Part shown: piece by piece, positions 24,489 to 32,472 of the stretch | How positions within the stretch are numbered: position 1 is the stretch's first letter | How the letters are laid out: each line of letters starts with the position of its first letter | Assembly: GCA_035934385.1 (NCBI GenBank) | Contig: DASYXY010000087.1 | Coordinates: forward strand, 92,180-156,179 | DNA length: 64,000 nucleotides | Reading direction: 5' to 3' | DNA from: CF-118 sp035934385 | Lineage (GTDB): Bacteria; Chloroflexota; Dormibacteria; Dormibacterales; Dormibacteraceae | Program-made: the position numbers and the translations under genes | Notes under the pieces: model-generated | Told to the model about the DNA's origin: nothing | Seen by the model: the letters and a program-made list of their open reading frames with translations, nothing else | Databases searched by the model: none

Positions 24489-26842
24489 TTGCGCGCCTCC
24501 TTCATCATGTGCCAGAGCTTGTCCGGGCTTGCCGGCATGTCGACGTGCTTGATACCAAGTGGACTCAGCGCGTCGCAGATGGCGTTGATCACCGCGGCGC
24601 TGGCCGCGATCGTGCCCGCCTCGCCGATGCCCTTCACGCCCAGGTCATTGGTCGGGCTTGGCGTGATCGTCTTGTCGACTATGAGGGGCGGGACCTCACC
24701 CATTGAAGGGATCAGGTAGTCGGTCAGCGTTCCGGTCTTCAGCTGACCGCTGCTCTCGTCGTAGACGACCTCTTCGTAGAGAGCCTGCGCGATGGCCTGC
24801 ACGACCCCGCCGTGGATCTGGCCGTCGACGATCATCGGGTTGATGATGTTTCCGCAGTCGTCGACCGCCACGTACTTCTCGAGCTTGGCGCTGCCGGTTT
24901 CGGCGTCTACCTCGACGACGGCGACGTGCGCCCCGAACGGCCATACGAGGTTCGGCGGATCGAAATAAGCGACCGCCTCGAGCCCCTGTTCCATGCCTTC
25001 GGGAAGGCCCATTCCGTAGCTGGCGAACGCGATCTCGCCGAAAGCCTTCGCCTTGTCCGGTGAGCCCTTGACGTGGAAGCTGCCGTGCTCGAACACCACG
25101 TCCTCTTCCGCCGCCTCGAAGATGTGGGCGGCAAGCTTCTTGCCTTTGTCGATCACCTTGCCGACGGCCTTGCTTATCGCCACGCCGCCGACGGCGAGGC
25201 TGCGGCTGCCGTAGGTGCCGTATCCGAATGACGTGCCCTCGGCCGTGTCGCCATGGCGCAGCTCGACGCTGTCGAGCGGCACTCCGAGTTGGTCGGCGAC
25301 GATCTGGCTGAACGTCGTCTCGTGGCCCTGGCCGTGCGAGTGCGTGCCCGTGTAGACGATGACCGAACCGGTGGGCGTGACACGCACCTGCGCCGCCTCG
25401 ACGAGAGCGATACCGCCGGTGGCGGGCGCGGTGGCCGCGCTGGGGCCGAAGCCGCACAGCTCGATCCACGTTGACAGCCCGATGCCCAGGTACCGACCCT
25501 GCTTGCGCAGGTCGGCCTGCCTCTTACGCAGCTCGGCGTAGCCCGCGAGCTGCAGCGCCTTGTCCAGCGATTTATCGTAGTCACCCGAGTCGACCACCAG
25601 CCCGAAGTTCTGCGTGAACGGGAAGTCCGCGGGCTGGATGAAGTTTTTCTTGCGGACGTCGACTGGGTCCATCTTCAGCTCATTGGCGACTAGGTCCATC
25701 ATCCGCTCGACCAGGTGAGTCGCCTCAGGTCGTCCGGCGCCGCGGTACGGGTCGGTGGGCACGCGGTTGGTGAGGATCCCGATGGTGCGAGCCGAGATGC
25801 CGCCCTTCCACTTGTAGGCGCCTCCGGCCATCAGGCATGCGACCGCTTGAAAACCGCCGAACGTGCCGTGGTAGGCACCGGCGTCGAGGTACTGGGTGAG
25901 ACGCATGGCGAGGACTGTGCCGTCCTTCTTGGCCGCCACCTCGACGTCGTAGAACTGGCCTCGGCCATGCGTGGCGTTCTGGATCGATTCGGTCCGGGTC
26001 TCGATCCACTTAACCGGTCGGGCTGACAGGCGCGACAGCGCCGGGACGAGGTAGTCCTCCGGGTACGGACTGATCTTGCTGCCGAAGCCGCCGCCTACGT
26101 CCGGCGACACCACGCGCACCTGGCTCTCTTTCAAGCCCATCGCGCCAGAGACGAAGAGCCGGATGAAGTGCGGGTTCTGGCTCGACAACCAGATGGTCAA
26201 CTTCTTGTCGAAGCCCTCGTACTCGGCCTGCACGCCGCGTGGCTCCATCGGCACCGGGGCCAGGCGGTTCTGGAGGATCCGCTCTTTGACGATCACATCG
26301 GCTTCCTTGAAGGCGGCCTCGGTGACCTCGGGACCCGTGTAAGGAATGTCCCACGTGATGTTGTCAGGGCCGTCAAGGTGCACTTTCGGGCTGCCCGGCG
26401 CGAGAGCCTTCTCGAGGTCCATGACCGCGGGCAGCTCGTCGTAGTCGACCTGGATCAGGTTCGCGGCGTCCGCCGCCTGGGCCTTGGTGTCCGCCAGCAC
26501 GGCGGCAACGATCTCGCCCTGATAGCAGACCTCTTTCTCGGCGATCGGAAATCGCTCAGGGACATATTTCTTGGCGGCCGTGAACGCGGGCGCGGCAGGA
26601 TGCGTTCCCGCGAGCTGGCCTTTGAAATCGCGGGCCGTGTACACCCCGACCACACCAGGCGCCTTGCTGGCCTCGGTGACGTCGATGCTCTTGACGCGCG
26701 CGTGCGCGAGTGGGCTGCGCACGAATGCCGCGTACGCGGTGCCAGCGCGGGCCATGTCGTCGATGTAATGGCCGTGGCCCGTGATGAGCCGAGGGTCCTC
26801 GCGACGATGAATCTTGGCGCCGACGAGCTGGGTGACCGCCAT
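24485..26842 (-). CDS. coxL: Form II aerobic CO dehydrogenase/xanthine-dehydrogenase-like large subunit
   Basis: 785 residues. Moco-binding large subunit with VGGGFGSKISPYPE (249-262), QPHF-like SQNPHFIRLF, and the catalytic Glu near the C-terminus in VKGIGEAGTIA. The loop that marks CoxL type reads PYRGAGR (365-371), the form II signature, not the form I Cys-containing AYRCSFR that binds copper. Genuine CO oxidation is therefore uncertain: form II enzymes may oxidise other small carbonyl or purine compounds. Downstream coxM overlaps by 4 bp and coxS ends 2 bp upstream. Confidence 0.92.
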   Translation of the reverse strand: MAVTQLVGAKIHRREDPRLITGHGHYIDDMARAGTAYAAFVRSPLAHARVKSIDVTEASKAPGVVGVYTARDFKGQLAGTHPAAPAFTAAKKYVPERFPIAEKEVCYQGEIVAAVLADTKAQAADAANLIQVDYDELPAVMDLEKALAPGSPKVHLDGPDNITWDIPYTGPEVTEAAFKEADVIVKERILQNRLAPVPMEPRGVQAEYEGFDKKLTIWLSSQNPHFIRLFVSGAMGLKESQVRVVSPDVGGGFGSKISPYPEDYLVPALSRLSARPVKWIETRTESIQNATHGRGQFYDVEVAAKKDGTVLAMRLTQYLDAGAYHGTFGGFQAVACLMAGGAYKWKGGISARTIGILTNRVPTDPYRGAGRPEATHLVERMMDLVANELKMDPVDVRKKNFIQPADFPFTQNFGLVVDSGDYDKSLDKALQLAGYAELRKRQADLRKQGRYLGIGLSTWIELCGFGPSAATAPATGGIALVEAAQVRVTPTGSVIVYTGTHSHGQGHETTFSQIVADQLGVPLDSVELRHGDTAEGTSFGYGTYGSRSLAVGGVAISKAVGKVIDKGKKLAAHIFEAAEEDVVFEHGSFHVKGSPDKAKAFGEIAFASYGMGLPEGMEQGLEAVAYFDPPNLVWPFGAHVAVVEVDAETGSAKLEKYVAVDDCGNIINPMIVDGQIHGGVVQAIAQALYEEVVYDESSGQLKTGTLTDYLIPSMGEVPPLIVDKTITPSPTNDLGVKGIGEAGTIAASAAVINAICDALSPLGIKHVDMPASPDKLWHMMKEARN

Positions 26843-26843
26843 G

Positions 26844-27353
26844 TCAGTTCCCTCCCGCCGCCACCTGGGCCTTCCGCGCGGGCGTCCCGCTCATCGTCTT
26901 GGCCGCCGTTTGGACCGCCTTGATGATGTTCACGTAGCCCGTACACCGGCAGAGGTTGCCTTCGAGGCCCTTGCGGATCTCGTCCTCGGTCGGGTTGGGG
27001 TTCTGGTCGAGCAGGTAAGCCGCCGCCATGATGAAGCCGGGTGTGCAGTAGCCGCACTGCAGTCCATGCTCGTCCCAGAAAGCCTGCTGGATCGGGTGGA
27101 GCTCATCACCCTTGGCCATGCCTTCGATGGTGGTGAGGCTGCGGCCGTCGGCCTGGACGGCGAACATCGTGCAGCTCTTAACCGCCTTGCCGTCGACGTG
27201 GATCGTGCAGGCGCCGCACTGGCTCGTGTCACAGCCGACGTGGGTGCCCGTAAGGCCGACCACATCCCGGAGGTAGTGCACGAGCAACAGACGAGGTTCG
27301 ACCTCATGCTCGTGCTTACGCCCGTTGACGGTGACAGCGACCTTGTGGTTCAT
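26844..27353 (-). CDS. coxS: 2Fe-2S small subunit CoxS
   Basis: 169 residues, typical for the family. The plant-ferredoxin-like cluster uses C41, C46, C49 and C61 (CDTSQCGACT). The second cluster in the helical domain uses C100, C103, C135 and C137 (CGYCTPG and CRCTGY). All eight cysteines are present. It is the first gene of the S-L-M-D-E-xdhC transcript. A perfect-looking AGGAGG lies 8 nt before ATG 27353. The upstream region is shared with divergent coxG and contains an inverted repeat. Confidence 0.93.
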   Translation of the reverse strand: MNHKVAVTVNGRKHEHEVEPRLLLVHYLRDVVGLTGTHVGCDTSQCGACTIHVDGKAVKSCTMFAVQADGRSLTTIEGMAKGDELHPIQQAFWDEHGLQCGYCTPGFIMAAAYLLDQNPNPTEDEIRKGLEGNLCRCTGYVNIIKAVQTAAKTMSGTPARKAQVAAGGN

Positions 27354-27438
27354 CCGAGCTCCCTCCTAGCTAGCGGGCGGCGCGCTCAACGGCGCGGGCG
27401 GCGCGTGACGGGCGGCCGCGCGGGCGCAATCAAACCGA

Positions 27439-27456
27439 TGTCCGAGCCGTCGGACA
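27439..27456. promoter_or_regulatory. Inverted repeat between coxS and coxG
   Basis: TGTCCGA-GCCG-TCGGACA is a perfect 7-bp inverted repeat with a 4-nt centre. It sits in the 132-bp gap between the divergent coxS and coxG starts, 29 nt before ATG 27486. An operator for coordinated control of both cox transcripts is a reasonable inference. A longer coxG start at 27438 would place it in coding sequence. Confidence 0.45.
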
Positions 27457-27485
27457 CCTACTATTCGGCTACTTTTAGTTCCGAA

Positions 27486-28088
27486 ATGCAACTGGAAAAT
27501 TCCTTCGCGGTCAGCGCGCCACCCGACCGAGTGTTCGCTTACCTGCTCGACATCAACAAAGTCGTCGGCTGTGTGCCAGGTGCCGAGCTGTCGGAGGTGG
27601 TCGACCCGACAACGTTCAAGGGCAAGGTGAAAGTGAAGGTTGGTCCGATCACGGTTGCCTACAACGGCACCGCGCGCATCACGGATCGCGACGACGCCGG
27701 CCGGTCGGCTGCGATCGAGGCCGAAGGCCGGGAAACCACCGGGCCGGGGTCCGCGCGCGCCAAGGCGGTGATGAAGGTCGATCCCGATGGCGCCGGATCG
27801 GTCGTCAAGATCTCGACGGACTACAGCGTGGCGGGACGGGTCGCGCAGTTCGGGCGGGGCGTGATGGAAGACGTGTCGCGCCGGATCATCAACGAGATGG
27901 CCGCCTGCATCAAGGCCAACGTCGAGGGCGGGGAACAGCACGCCGCGGCGGTCTCGGGCGGATCGGTCAGCGCTGACGCGCCGGCGCCGGCGCCGATGAC
28001 GGCCAGGCCGGTGAACGCGGTCTCGCTGTTCTTCCAGGTCCTCTGGGAAGGTGTCCGGCGGCTGTTCGGAGCGAAACCCGCCACCTAG
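27486..28088 (+). CDS. coxG: CoxG-like SRPBCC protein
   Basis: 200 residues from ATG 27486. The start MQLENSFAVSAPPDRVFAYL is the usual CoxG N-terminus, so I reject the ATG at 27438. An SRPBCC domain fills 1-145 (CVPGAELSEV, FKGKVKVKVGPITVAYNGTA, GRVAQFGRGVMEDVSRRI). An Ala/Pro-rich linker and a hydrophobic/basic tail (VSLFFQVLWEGVRRLFG) follow and could anchor it to the membrane. CoxG is proposed to recruit CO dehydrogenase to the membrane. It is divergent from coxS and convergent with the gene at 28164 across palindromic repeats. Confidence 0.85.
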   Translation: MQLENSFAVSAPPDRVFAYLLDINKVVGCVPGAELSEVVDPTTFKGKVKVKVGPITVAYNGTARITDRDDAGRSAAIEAEGRETTGPGSARAKAVMKVDPDGAGSVVKISTDYSVAGRVAQFGRGVMEDVSRRIINEMAACIKANVEGGEQHAAAVSGGSVSADAPAPAPMTARPVNAVSLFFQVLWEGVRRLFGAKPAT

Positions 28089-28098
28089 AGACGGCGTC

Positions 28099-28160
28099 GA
28101 GTGCCGGCACTCGCACACCTCAGTCGCTGTTTTCAGCGCTCAGTGCCGGCACTCGCACAC
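28099..28160. repeat. Palindromic repeat pair with central hairpin between convergent genes
   Basis: AGTGCCGGCACTCGCACAC occurs twice, at 28100-28118 and 28142-28160; the first copy completes the perfect palindrome GAGTGCCGGCACTC (28099-28112). Between them CGCTG-TTTT-CAGCG (28125-28138) forms a hairpin. The module exactly fills the gap between coxG and the convergent gene ending at 28164, like the cluster at 13.4 kb. Confidence 0.75.
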
Positions 28161-28163
28161 GGG

Positions 28164-28676
28164 TTAGCCCAGGAACACCGCCAGCATGTGGTCGCGGTTG
28201 GCCCAGATGTTCGGCTGCGACCAGCTCTTGCCCGCGATACCGATGATCGTCACGGTGACGTCGTAAAGCTGGAAGAAGCGGTTCTTCAGCAGGATCTCGG
28301 AGTGCATCTCAGGCGATGAGGCTTTCGTGAATTCGGCGAAACCCGTGACCATGAAGTCGGCGGCCTGGTACATGGCGTAGCGGCGCATCGTCTCGACGGC
28401 CTGGTCTGGCGGCGGCGGCTCCGGATCGATGGTGCGGATCCCGCCGATCAGACCCTTGTTGAAGATTCCCTCCGGCACTCCATTCAGCGGCACAGCGCCA
28501 GGCAGCAAGGGTTCGGCTGAGACATTGCGGAGGTGAAACAGCGACTCGGGGTCGTTGAGCGACTCGCGCATGCGGCCGCGCAGGTGCATCTCCCCTGTCA
28601 GGCGCTGGTACGGCGTGAGTACGTCAACCTTGACCCAGTTCGCGGTGCCTATCGAGCCGGCGGTGGGCTGTTGCAT
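28164..28676 (-). CDS. Conserved hypothetical protein (170 aa)
   Basis: I do not recognise the family. The protein is soluble-looking, begins MQQPTAGSIGTANWVKVDV and contains LTGEMHLRGRMRESLNDPE, LFHLRNVSAEPLLPG and GVPEGIFNKGLIGGI. A beta-rich C-terminal end (FFQLYDVTVTIIGIAG) suggests a small beta-barrel. Codon use is like its neighbours. It is divergent from the amidase at 28715 (38-bp gap) and convergent with coxG. No function is proposed. Confidence 0.65.
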   Translation of the reverse strand: MQQPTAGSIGTANWVKVDVLTPYQRLTGEMHLRGRMRESLNDPESLFHLRNVSAEPLLPGAVPLNGVPEGIFNKGLIGGIRTIDPEPPPPDQAVETMRRYAMYQAADFMVTGFAEFTKASSPEMHSEILLKNRFFQLYDVTVTIIGIAGKSWSQPNIWANRDHMLAVFLG

Positions 28677-28714
28677 CGCCGGGGAGAATACCTTTCCGCT
28701 GCGAGAATTGCGCA

Positions 28715-29866
28715 GTGCAGCTCGAAGACGCGAAGCGACGGATCGAGCAGCACAGAGGGCTGCACGCCTTCATCTCGATCTCAGACGAAACCGGCGACGG
28801 ACCCATCGTGGCGGTCAAGGACCTGATCGATGTCAAGGGCACCGTCACGACGGCGGGCGGGATCATCCTGCCCAAGACGCCTGCCGTGGAGGACGCCCCG
28901 GTGGTGCAGCGCCTTCGCCGCCGTGGGTGCGTCATGGTCGGCAAAACCAACCTGCACGAGTTCGCGTACGGCGTGACCAGCATCAATCCGCACTACGGTG
29001 ACGTCCTGAATCCCCACGACCCGAGCCGGGTCGCCGGCGGCTCGTCCGGCGGCTCAGCGGTGGCTGTGGCCACCGGCATGTGCGACTGGGCGATCGGCTC
29101 CGACACGGGCGGCTCGATCCGGATCCCGTCCGCCCTGTGCGGCATCGTCGGCTTCAAGCCGGCCCTGGGCAGCATCGATACCACCGGCGTCGTCCCACTC
29201 AGCCGGTCCCTGGACACGCTCGGCCCGATGGCGCCGGACGTGGCGACGGCCGCGCTCGCCTTCGCGCTGATGACCGGCGAAGCGGAGGCGTCGATGCCCA
29301 GCGCGCGGCCACGATTCGGCGTGCCCGCCAACTGGGTCCGGGACCTCGATGAGCAGACGTCTCGGGCCTGGGCGCTGGTGTCGAAGGGAGTTCCCGAGAT
29401 CCAGTTCGTCGACCACGGGCGCCTCTTCCGGGACGGCCTGACCATCCTGATGGTCGAGGCCTCCGTCTTTCACCGGCGCTGGGTGGCCGAGCACGCCGAC
29501 AAATACGGCGCAGACGTGCTGACCTTGCTGCGGCGAGGCCTCGAAATCCTCGCAGTCGATTACGAGGAGGCGCGCGCGGCTCGACCCGGCCTCCAGGCGG
29601 CGGCTTACGAGGCGATGTCGGACATCGACGCCCTGATCTTGCCCACGACCGCGATCGTGGCCCCGCCCGTCACCGCCGGCATCGAGGCCCGCGAGCCACT
29701 GGCGCGTTACACACGACCGTTCAACCTGACGGGCCAGCCGGTGGTGTCTCTGCCGGCTCCGGTCAAGGGACTCCCGGTCGGCATTCAGGTCGTAGGGCGG
29801 ACCAACGCAGGCGCGCTGACGGCAGCGATGTGGCTGGAGCGGGAGTGGCGAAGTCTCGCGGCGTGA
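28715..29866 (+). CDS. Amidase-signature hydrolase
   Basis: 383 residues. The Ser-cisSer-Lys triad of the amidase signature family is intact: K35 (IVAVKDLIDV), S109/S110 (VAGGSSGGSAVAVATG) and nucleophile S133 (GSDTGGSIRIPSALCG). It is shorter than GatA-type amidases (450-490), with much of the middle region reduced, so it is unlikely to be GatA. The substrate is unknown; small amide hydrolysis in the cytoplasm is the safe call. It starts at GTG 28715 and its stop overlaps the methyltransferase start as GTGA. Confidence 0.85.
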   Translation: MQLEDAKRRIEQHRGLHAFISISDETGDGPIVAVKDLIDVKGTVTTAGGIILPKTPAVEDAPVVQRLRRRGCVMVGKTNLHEFAYGVTSINPHYGDVLNPHDPSRVAGGSSGGSAVAVATGMCDWAIGSDTGGSIRIPSALCGIVGFKPALGSIDTTGVVPLSRSLDTLGPMAPDVATAALAFALMTGEAEASMPSARPRFGVPANWVRDLDEQTSRAWALVSKGVPEIQFVDHGRLFRDGLTILMVEASVFHRRWVAEHADKYGADVLTLLRRGLEILAVDYEEARAARPGLQAAAYEAMSDIDALILPTTAIVAPPVTAGIEAREPLARYTRPFNLTGQPVVSLPAPVKGLPVGIQVVGRTNAGALTAAMWLEREWRSLAA

Positions 29867-30687
29867 AATCCAAGGAGTTCTACCCGGCGGTCTTCAGCCG
29901 GCACGCCGAGGCTTACAAGTCGCGCCTCGACGAGATCCTGGCGCGCGGCGAGGCGCGCGGCCGTTTGCGCATGATCGAAGCCAGCGGGGCGGGCCCCGGC
30001 ATGACCGTTCTCGACCTGGCCTGCGGGCCCGGCAACATGACGCGGCTGCTGGCCCAGCGAGTGCGGCCCGGCGGCCGGGTTCTGGGGGTCGACCTGGCGC
30101 GCGCGATGATCGCTATCGCCGCACGCGATCTCGCGCCTGGCGCGTGGTTCGCGGTGATGGACATCGAGAGGTTGGGCCTCACCGACCAGGCTTTCGACGT
30201 GGTCACGTGCGGCCACGGCCTGCAATTCGCGCCGGACCTGGGTCGCGCTTTGCGCGAGGCATCGCGTGTGCTGCGCCCCTCAGGCGTTCTCGCCGCGAGC
30301 GTGCCCGCCGGTGGTGTCGACGACTCTGTATGGACGCTGATCGACCGCGTCGTCGATCGTCATCTCCCACCTGCTCCCAAAGCGGTGGACGACACTGCAA
30401 CTCGGCAGACGGTCAGCAATCCGGATGCGTTCCGATCGGCCGCGCTCGGCGCCGGCTTCATTTCCGTGGCCGTGGACGTGGTCGATGAAGAGGTGCACTG
30501 GGAATCGGCGGAAATGCTGGTCTCCAGGTGCACGAGCTGGTGGCAGTTCGCCGCGCGCATCGATGCGGCGGACCCGCGTCTCGGCGACACGTTCGTGGCG
30601 GAGGCGACCGAGGCCGTCCGACGCGAGTATGCCGGCCCGATCACGACGCACAGCCGCAACCTCGTTCTCACCGCGCGGAAGGCGTGA
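29863..30687 (+). CDS. SAM-dependent methyltransferase (UbiE/type 11-like)
   Basis: 274 residues from GTG 29863, chosen because it overlaps the amidase stop as GTGA. SAM-binding motif I is VLDLACGPGNMTRLLA, motif II is VLGVDLARAMIAIAA, and CGHGLQFAPDLGRALREASRVLRPSG matches motifs post-II/III of UbiE-like enzymes. The C-terminal third (about 190-274) is more variable and probably sets the substrate. A role in quinone methylation (MenG) is possible given the men genes at 11-18 kb, but the gene is 12 kb away and less UbiE-like than expected, so this is only a suggestion. Confidence 0.75.
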   Translation: MKSKEFYPAVFSRHAEAYKSRLDEILARGEARGRLRMIEASGAGPGMTVLDLACGPGNMTRLLAQRVRPGGRVLGVDLARAMIAIAARDLAPGAWFAVMDIERLGLTDQAFDVVTCGHGLQFAPDLGRALREASRVLRPSGVLAASVPAGGVDDSVWTLIDRVVDRHLPPAPKAVDDTATRQTVSNPDAFRSAALGAGFISVAVDVVDEEVHWESAEMLVSRCTSWWQFAARIDAADPRLGDTFVAEATEAVRREYAGPITTHSRNLVLTARKA

Positions 30688-31082
30688 GCCGAGTGCCGGC
30701 GCCGAGCGTGCTTATGCGCTTGCTGGGGTTCATGGTGCCCTGTGTGCTCGCGCTCGCGGGCGCGCAGCCGCTGATCGGTGCCGCCGTGGGTGCGGTCGGC
30801 GTCGGGTGGGCGGTGCGCATGAGCTTGCCGGCGCTGGTCGGGGCGGCGCTGCTCTTCATCGGCGGTCGCCTGCTCGATCGCGGCGATGCGGTGCAGCCTC
30901 CGTGGTACTCGGCATGGGTCCTGCTGCCAGGCGCATTCGTGCTCGCGGGCGCGGCCGCGATGTGCATCTTCGGCGCGCTGGTCCAGCTGGAGCTGATCGA
31001 CACGACGATGCTGGTCCTGCTCGCGGCCGGCGTCGCGCTATGGGCCGGAGCCCTGCTCTACCTGCGCCGCGCCTCGCGCTAG
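30684..31082 (+). CDS. Four-helix membrane protein of unknown function
   Basis: 132 residues from GTG 30684, overlapping the methyltransferase stop as GTGA; ATG 30714 is an alternative. Four hydrophobic segments are visible: LLGFMVPCVLALAGAQPLIG, a second helix through LVGAALLFIGG, then LLPGAFVLAGAAAMCIFGA and TMLVLLAAGVALWAGALLY. It ends LRRASR. No family is recognised. It is the last gene of an amidase-methyltransferase-membrane protein transcript and is followed by a weak terminator hairpin. Confidence 0.6.
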   Translation: MSRVPAPSVLMRLLGFMVPCVLALAGAQPLIGAAVGAVGVGWAVRMSLPALVGAALLFIGGRLLDRGDAVQPPWYSAWVLLPGAFVLAGAAAMCIFGALVQLELIDTTMLVLLAAGVALWAGALLYLRRASR

Positions 31083-31101
31083 GCGCGAGCCCCGCGCTTT
31101 T
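31083..31101 (+). terminator. Weak intrinsic terminator
   Basis: GCGCG-AGCCC-CGCGC is followed directly by TTTT, just after the stop at 31082. The stem is only 5 bp but entirely GC. It would end the amidase-methyltransferase transcript before the convergent AlkA-like gene. Confidence 0.4.
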
Positions 31102-31159
31102 GTGCGCAATTACAGGCTCTGAAGGCGAGATAACGTGATTTTGTGCACAACAGGCAGTT

Positions 31160-32083
31160 CTACCCCGATGCGCGCGAGTGCATCATCCCCGCGCCTTCAC
31201 CGCCGATGCGTCGCAGGCACACGCAGACCCACATCCGGTAAGGCCGCCACGCCTCGGCGAGGCCCTGGAGCGTCGCGAGGTCAGGCTCGCGCTGGAGCCC
31301 ATACGCGTCGTGCAGCGCCTCGAGGAGGCGCCGCTCAGACGTCGGCAGTTCGTCGACAGCACTCAACGCGCGCAAGCGGATCAGCTGCGCGCCCCAGTCA
31401 CCGATGCCCGGCAGGCGGCGCAGCTCGGCAAGGCATGCTTCTGGAGCCATTGCGCGTAGGCGCTCGGTGTCGAGCCAGTCTGCAAGGGCCGCCTCGCCGA
31501 GCTTGTTCAGGTACTCGACCTTGCGGCCGAAGAGCCCCTTGAACGACTCGAGCTTCACAAGCTGGGAGGGCGCCGGGAAAGCCCACATCCGATGGCCGTG
31601 GATGTCGACCTCATGCCCGAGCTCGCGCGACAGCCTGTCCTTCACGCCCTGGGCCTGGCGCATCGAGATGCGGGTCGAGATAAGGCACCACGCCGCCGCC
31701 TCGTAGGCATCGGACCAGTTCACCGGGCGGAAACCGGCGAACTGTCGCTGCAGCCGTCCGACCACCGGGTCGCGCAGCCCTACGTCGGGCCAGCCCGAAC
31801 CGTCCACGTCGAGACTGAGAATCCGAGCCACCTTGGCCTCCACCTCGGGACCGGTCGCATCGCCGTACACCTCGCCGTGCACGTGCGAATCCGCGCTTTG
31901 AGTCAAGCAGACGCCGACAGGCCTCCACCCCGCGTCAGTGAGAAACGCAAGGTGCAGGTGGCCTTCCCCGGCGTGGCCCTCTGCCGGCGCCTCATGCCAG
32001 GCGCCGATGAAGTCGGCGCTCGCCCGCAACGAGTACGGACCGCTCGGTGAGATCTCGAACGCCGGCCGTACCTCGGTGCTCAT
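31160..32083 (-). CDS. AlkA-like HhH-GPD DNA glycosylase, Glu in place of catalytic Asp
   Basis: 307 residues. An N-terminal mixed domain (1-115) is followed by a helical HhH-GPD domain. The hairpin reads LRRLPGIGDWGAQLIRLRAL (221-240), as in 3-methyladenine glycosylases. The position normally held by the catalytic Asp (compare PVGDYHL in the glycosylase at 53446) is E250 in LPTSERRLLEA. This may alter activity, or make it a DNA-binding relative. A GAGGGG ribosome site precedes ATG 32083. It lies 57 nt downstream of cspA, behind a terminator. Confidence 0.8.
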   Translation of the reverse strand: MSTEVRPAFEISPSGPYSLRASADFIGAWHEAPAEGHAGEGHLHLAFLTDAGWRPVGVCLTQSADSHVHGEVYGDATGPEVEAKVARILSLDVDGSGWPDVGLRDPVVGRLQRQFAGFRPVNWSDAYEAAAWCLISTRISMRQAQGVKDRLSRELGHEVDIHGHRMWAFPAPSQLVKLESFKGLFGRKVEYLNKLGEAALADWLDTERLRAMAPEACLAELRRLPGIGDWGAQLIRLRALSAVDELPTSERRLLEALHDAYGLQREPDLATLQGLAEAWRPYRMWVCVCLRRIGGEGAGMMHSRASG

Positions 32084-32096
32084 TTCCCCTCAGACG

Positions 32097-32125
32097 AAAA
32101 AGGCCGGCCGCCCCGGCGACCGGCC
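32097..32125 (-). terminator. Strong intrinsic terminator of cspA
   Basis: On the minus strand GGCCGGTCGCC pairs fully with GGCGGCCGGCC (one G-T wobble, two-base centre) and is followed by TTTTT. It lies 16 nt after the cspA stop. It would end the short cspA mRNA and separate it from the glycosylase gene. Confidence 0.85.
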
Positions 32126-32140
32126 GCTTGTCGCTCTGAC

Positions 32141-32344
32141 CTAAGCCAGCTTGATGCGGTTGGCCCGCGGGCCCTTCTGGCTCGGCTCGATCTCGAAGCT
32201 CACGCGCTCACCGCCCGCGAGCGAGTCGAAGTTCACGCTCGAGTCCAGACCGGTCCGGTGGAAGAAGTACTCCCGACCGTCCTCAGCCGCAATGAAGCCG
32301 AACCCCCGATCGGATACCAGCTTCTTGATGGTGCCTGTCGGCAT
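32141..32344 (-). CDS. cspA: Cold-shock protein, CspA family
   Basis: 67 residues, one OB-fold. RNP1-like RGFGFIAAEDG and RNP2-like EYFFHRTGL are intact, and the C-terminus KGPRANRIKLA is typical. It binds single-stranded RNA/DNA and acts as an RNA chaperone. GAGGAG is 6 nt before ATG 32344. The leader contains two perfect hairpins, one ending at the ribosome site, and the gene is closed by a strong terminator, so it is a short, independently controlled transcript. Confidence 0.95.
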   Translation of the reverse strand: MPTGTIKKLVSDRGFGFIAAEDGREYFFHRTGLDSSVNFDSLAGGERVSFEIEPSQKGPRANRIKLA

Positions 32345-32350
32345 CTCGAA

Positions 32351-32436
32351 CTCCTCTTCTCGAAAGTCGGGTACGAACGCACGGGCCCTTTCGAGAAGAA
32401 TCGACGACCGCGGCGCACATCGCCCGCCTCGGGCGA
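32351..32436 (-). promoter_or_regulatory. Structured 5' leader of cspA (two hairpins and SD)
   Basis: Reading toward cspA: TCGCCCG-AGG-CGGGCGA (32420-32436) is a perfect 7-bp hairpin. TTCTCGAAAG at 32388-32397 and CTTTCGAGAA at 32357-32366 form a perfect 10-bp stem with a 21-nt loop. The SD GAGGAG (32351-32356) begins on the very next base. Stability so close to the SD suggests temperature- or growth-dependent control, as in cold-shock leaders. A DNA operator is the alternative. Confidence 0.65.
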
Positions 32437-32472
32437 CGCATCTAGCCTACCACGAGGTCCGGCGGGTTCCTT

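Noticed and set aside
26814..27485. N-terminal extension of CoxG
   Set aside because: Shadow of coxS; the conserved CoxG start is MQLENSF at 27486.
13444..28160. Palindromic repeats as a CRISPR array
   Set aside because: Few copies, irregular spacing, no spacers of constant length and no cas genes.
30684..30714. GAGTGCCGGCGCCGAG as another copy of the palindromic repeat
   Set aside because: Only one arm matches, and it lies within the start of a coupled gene instead of a convergent gap.
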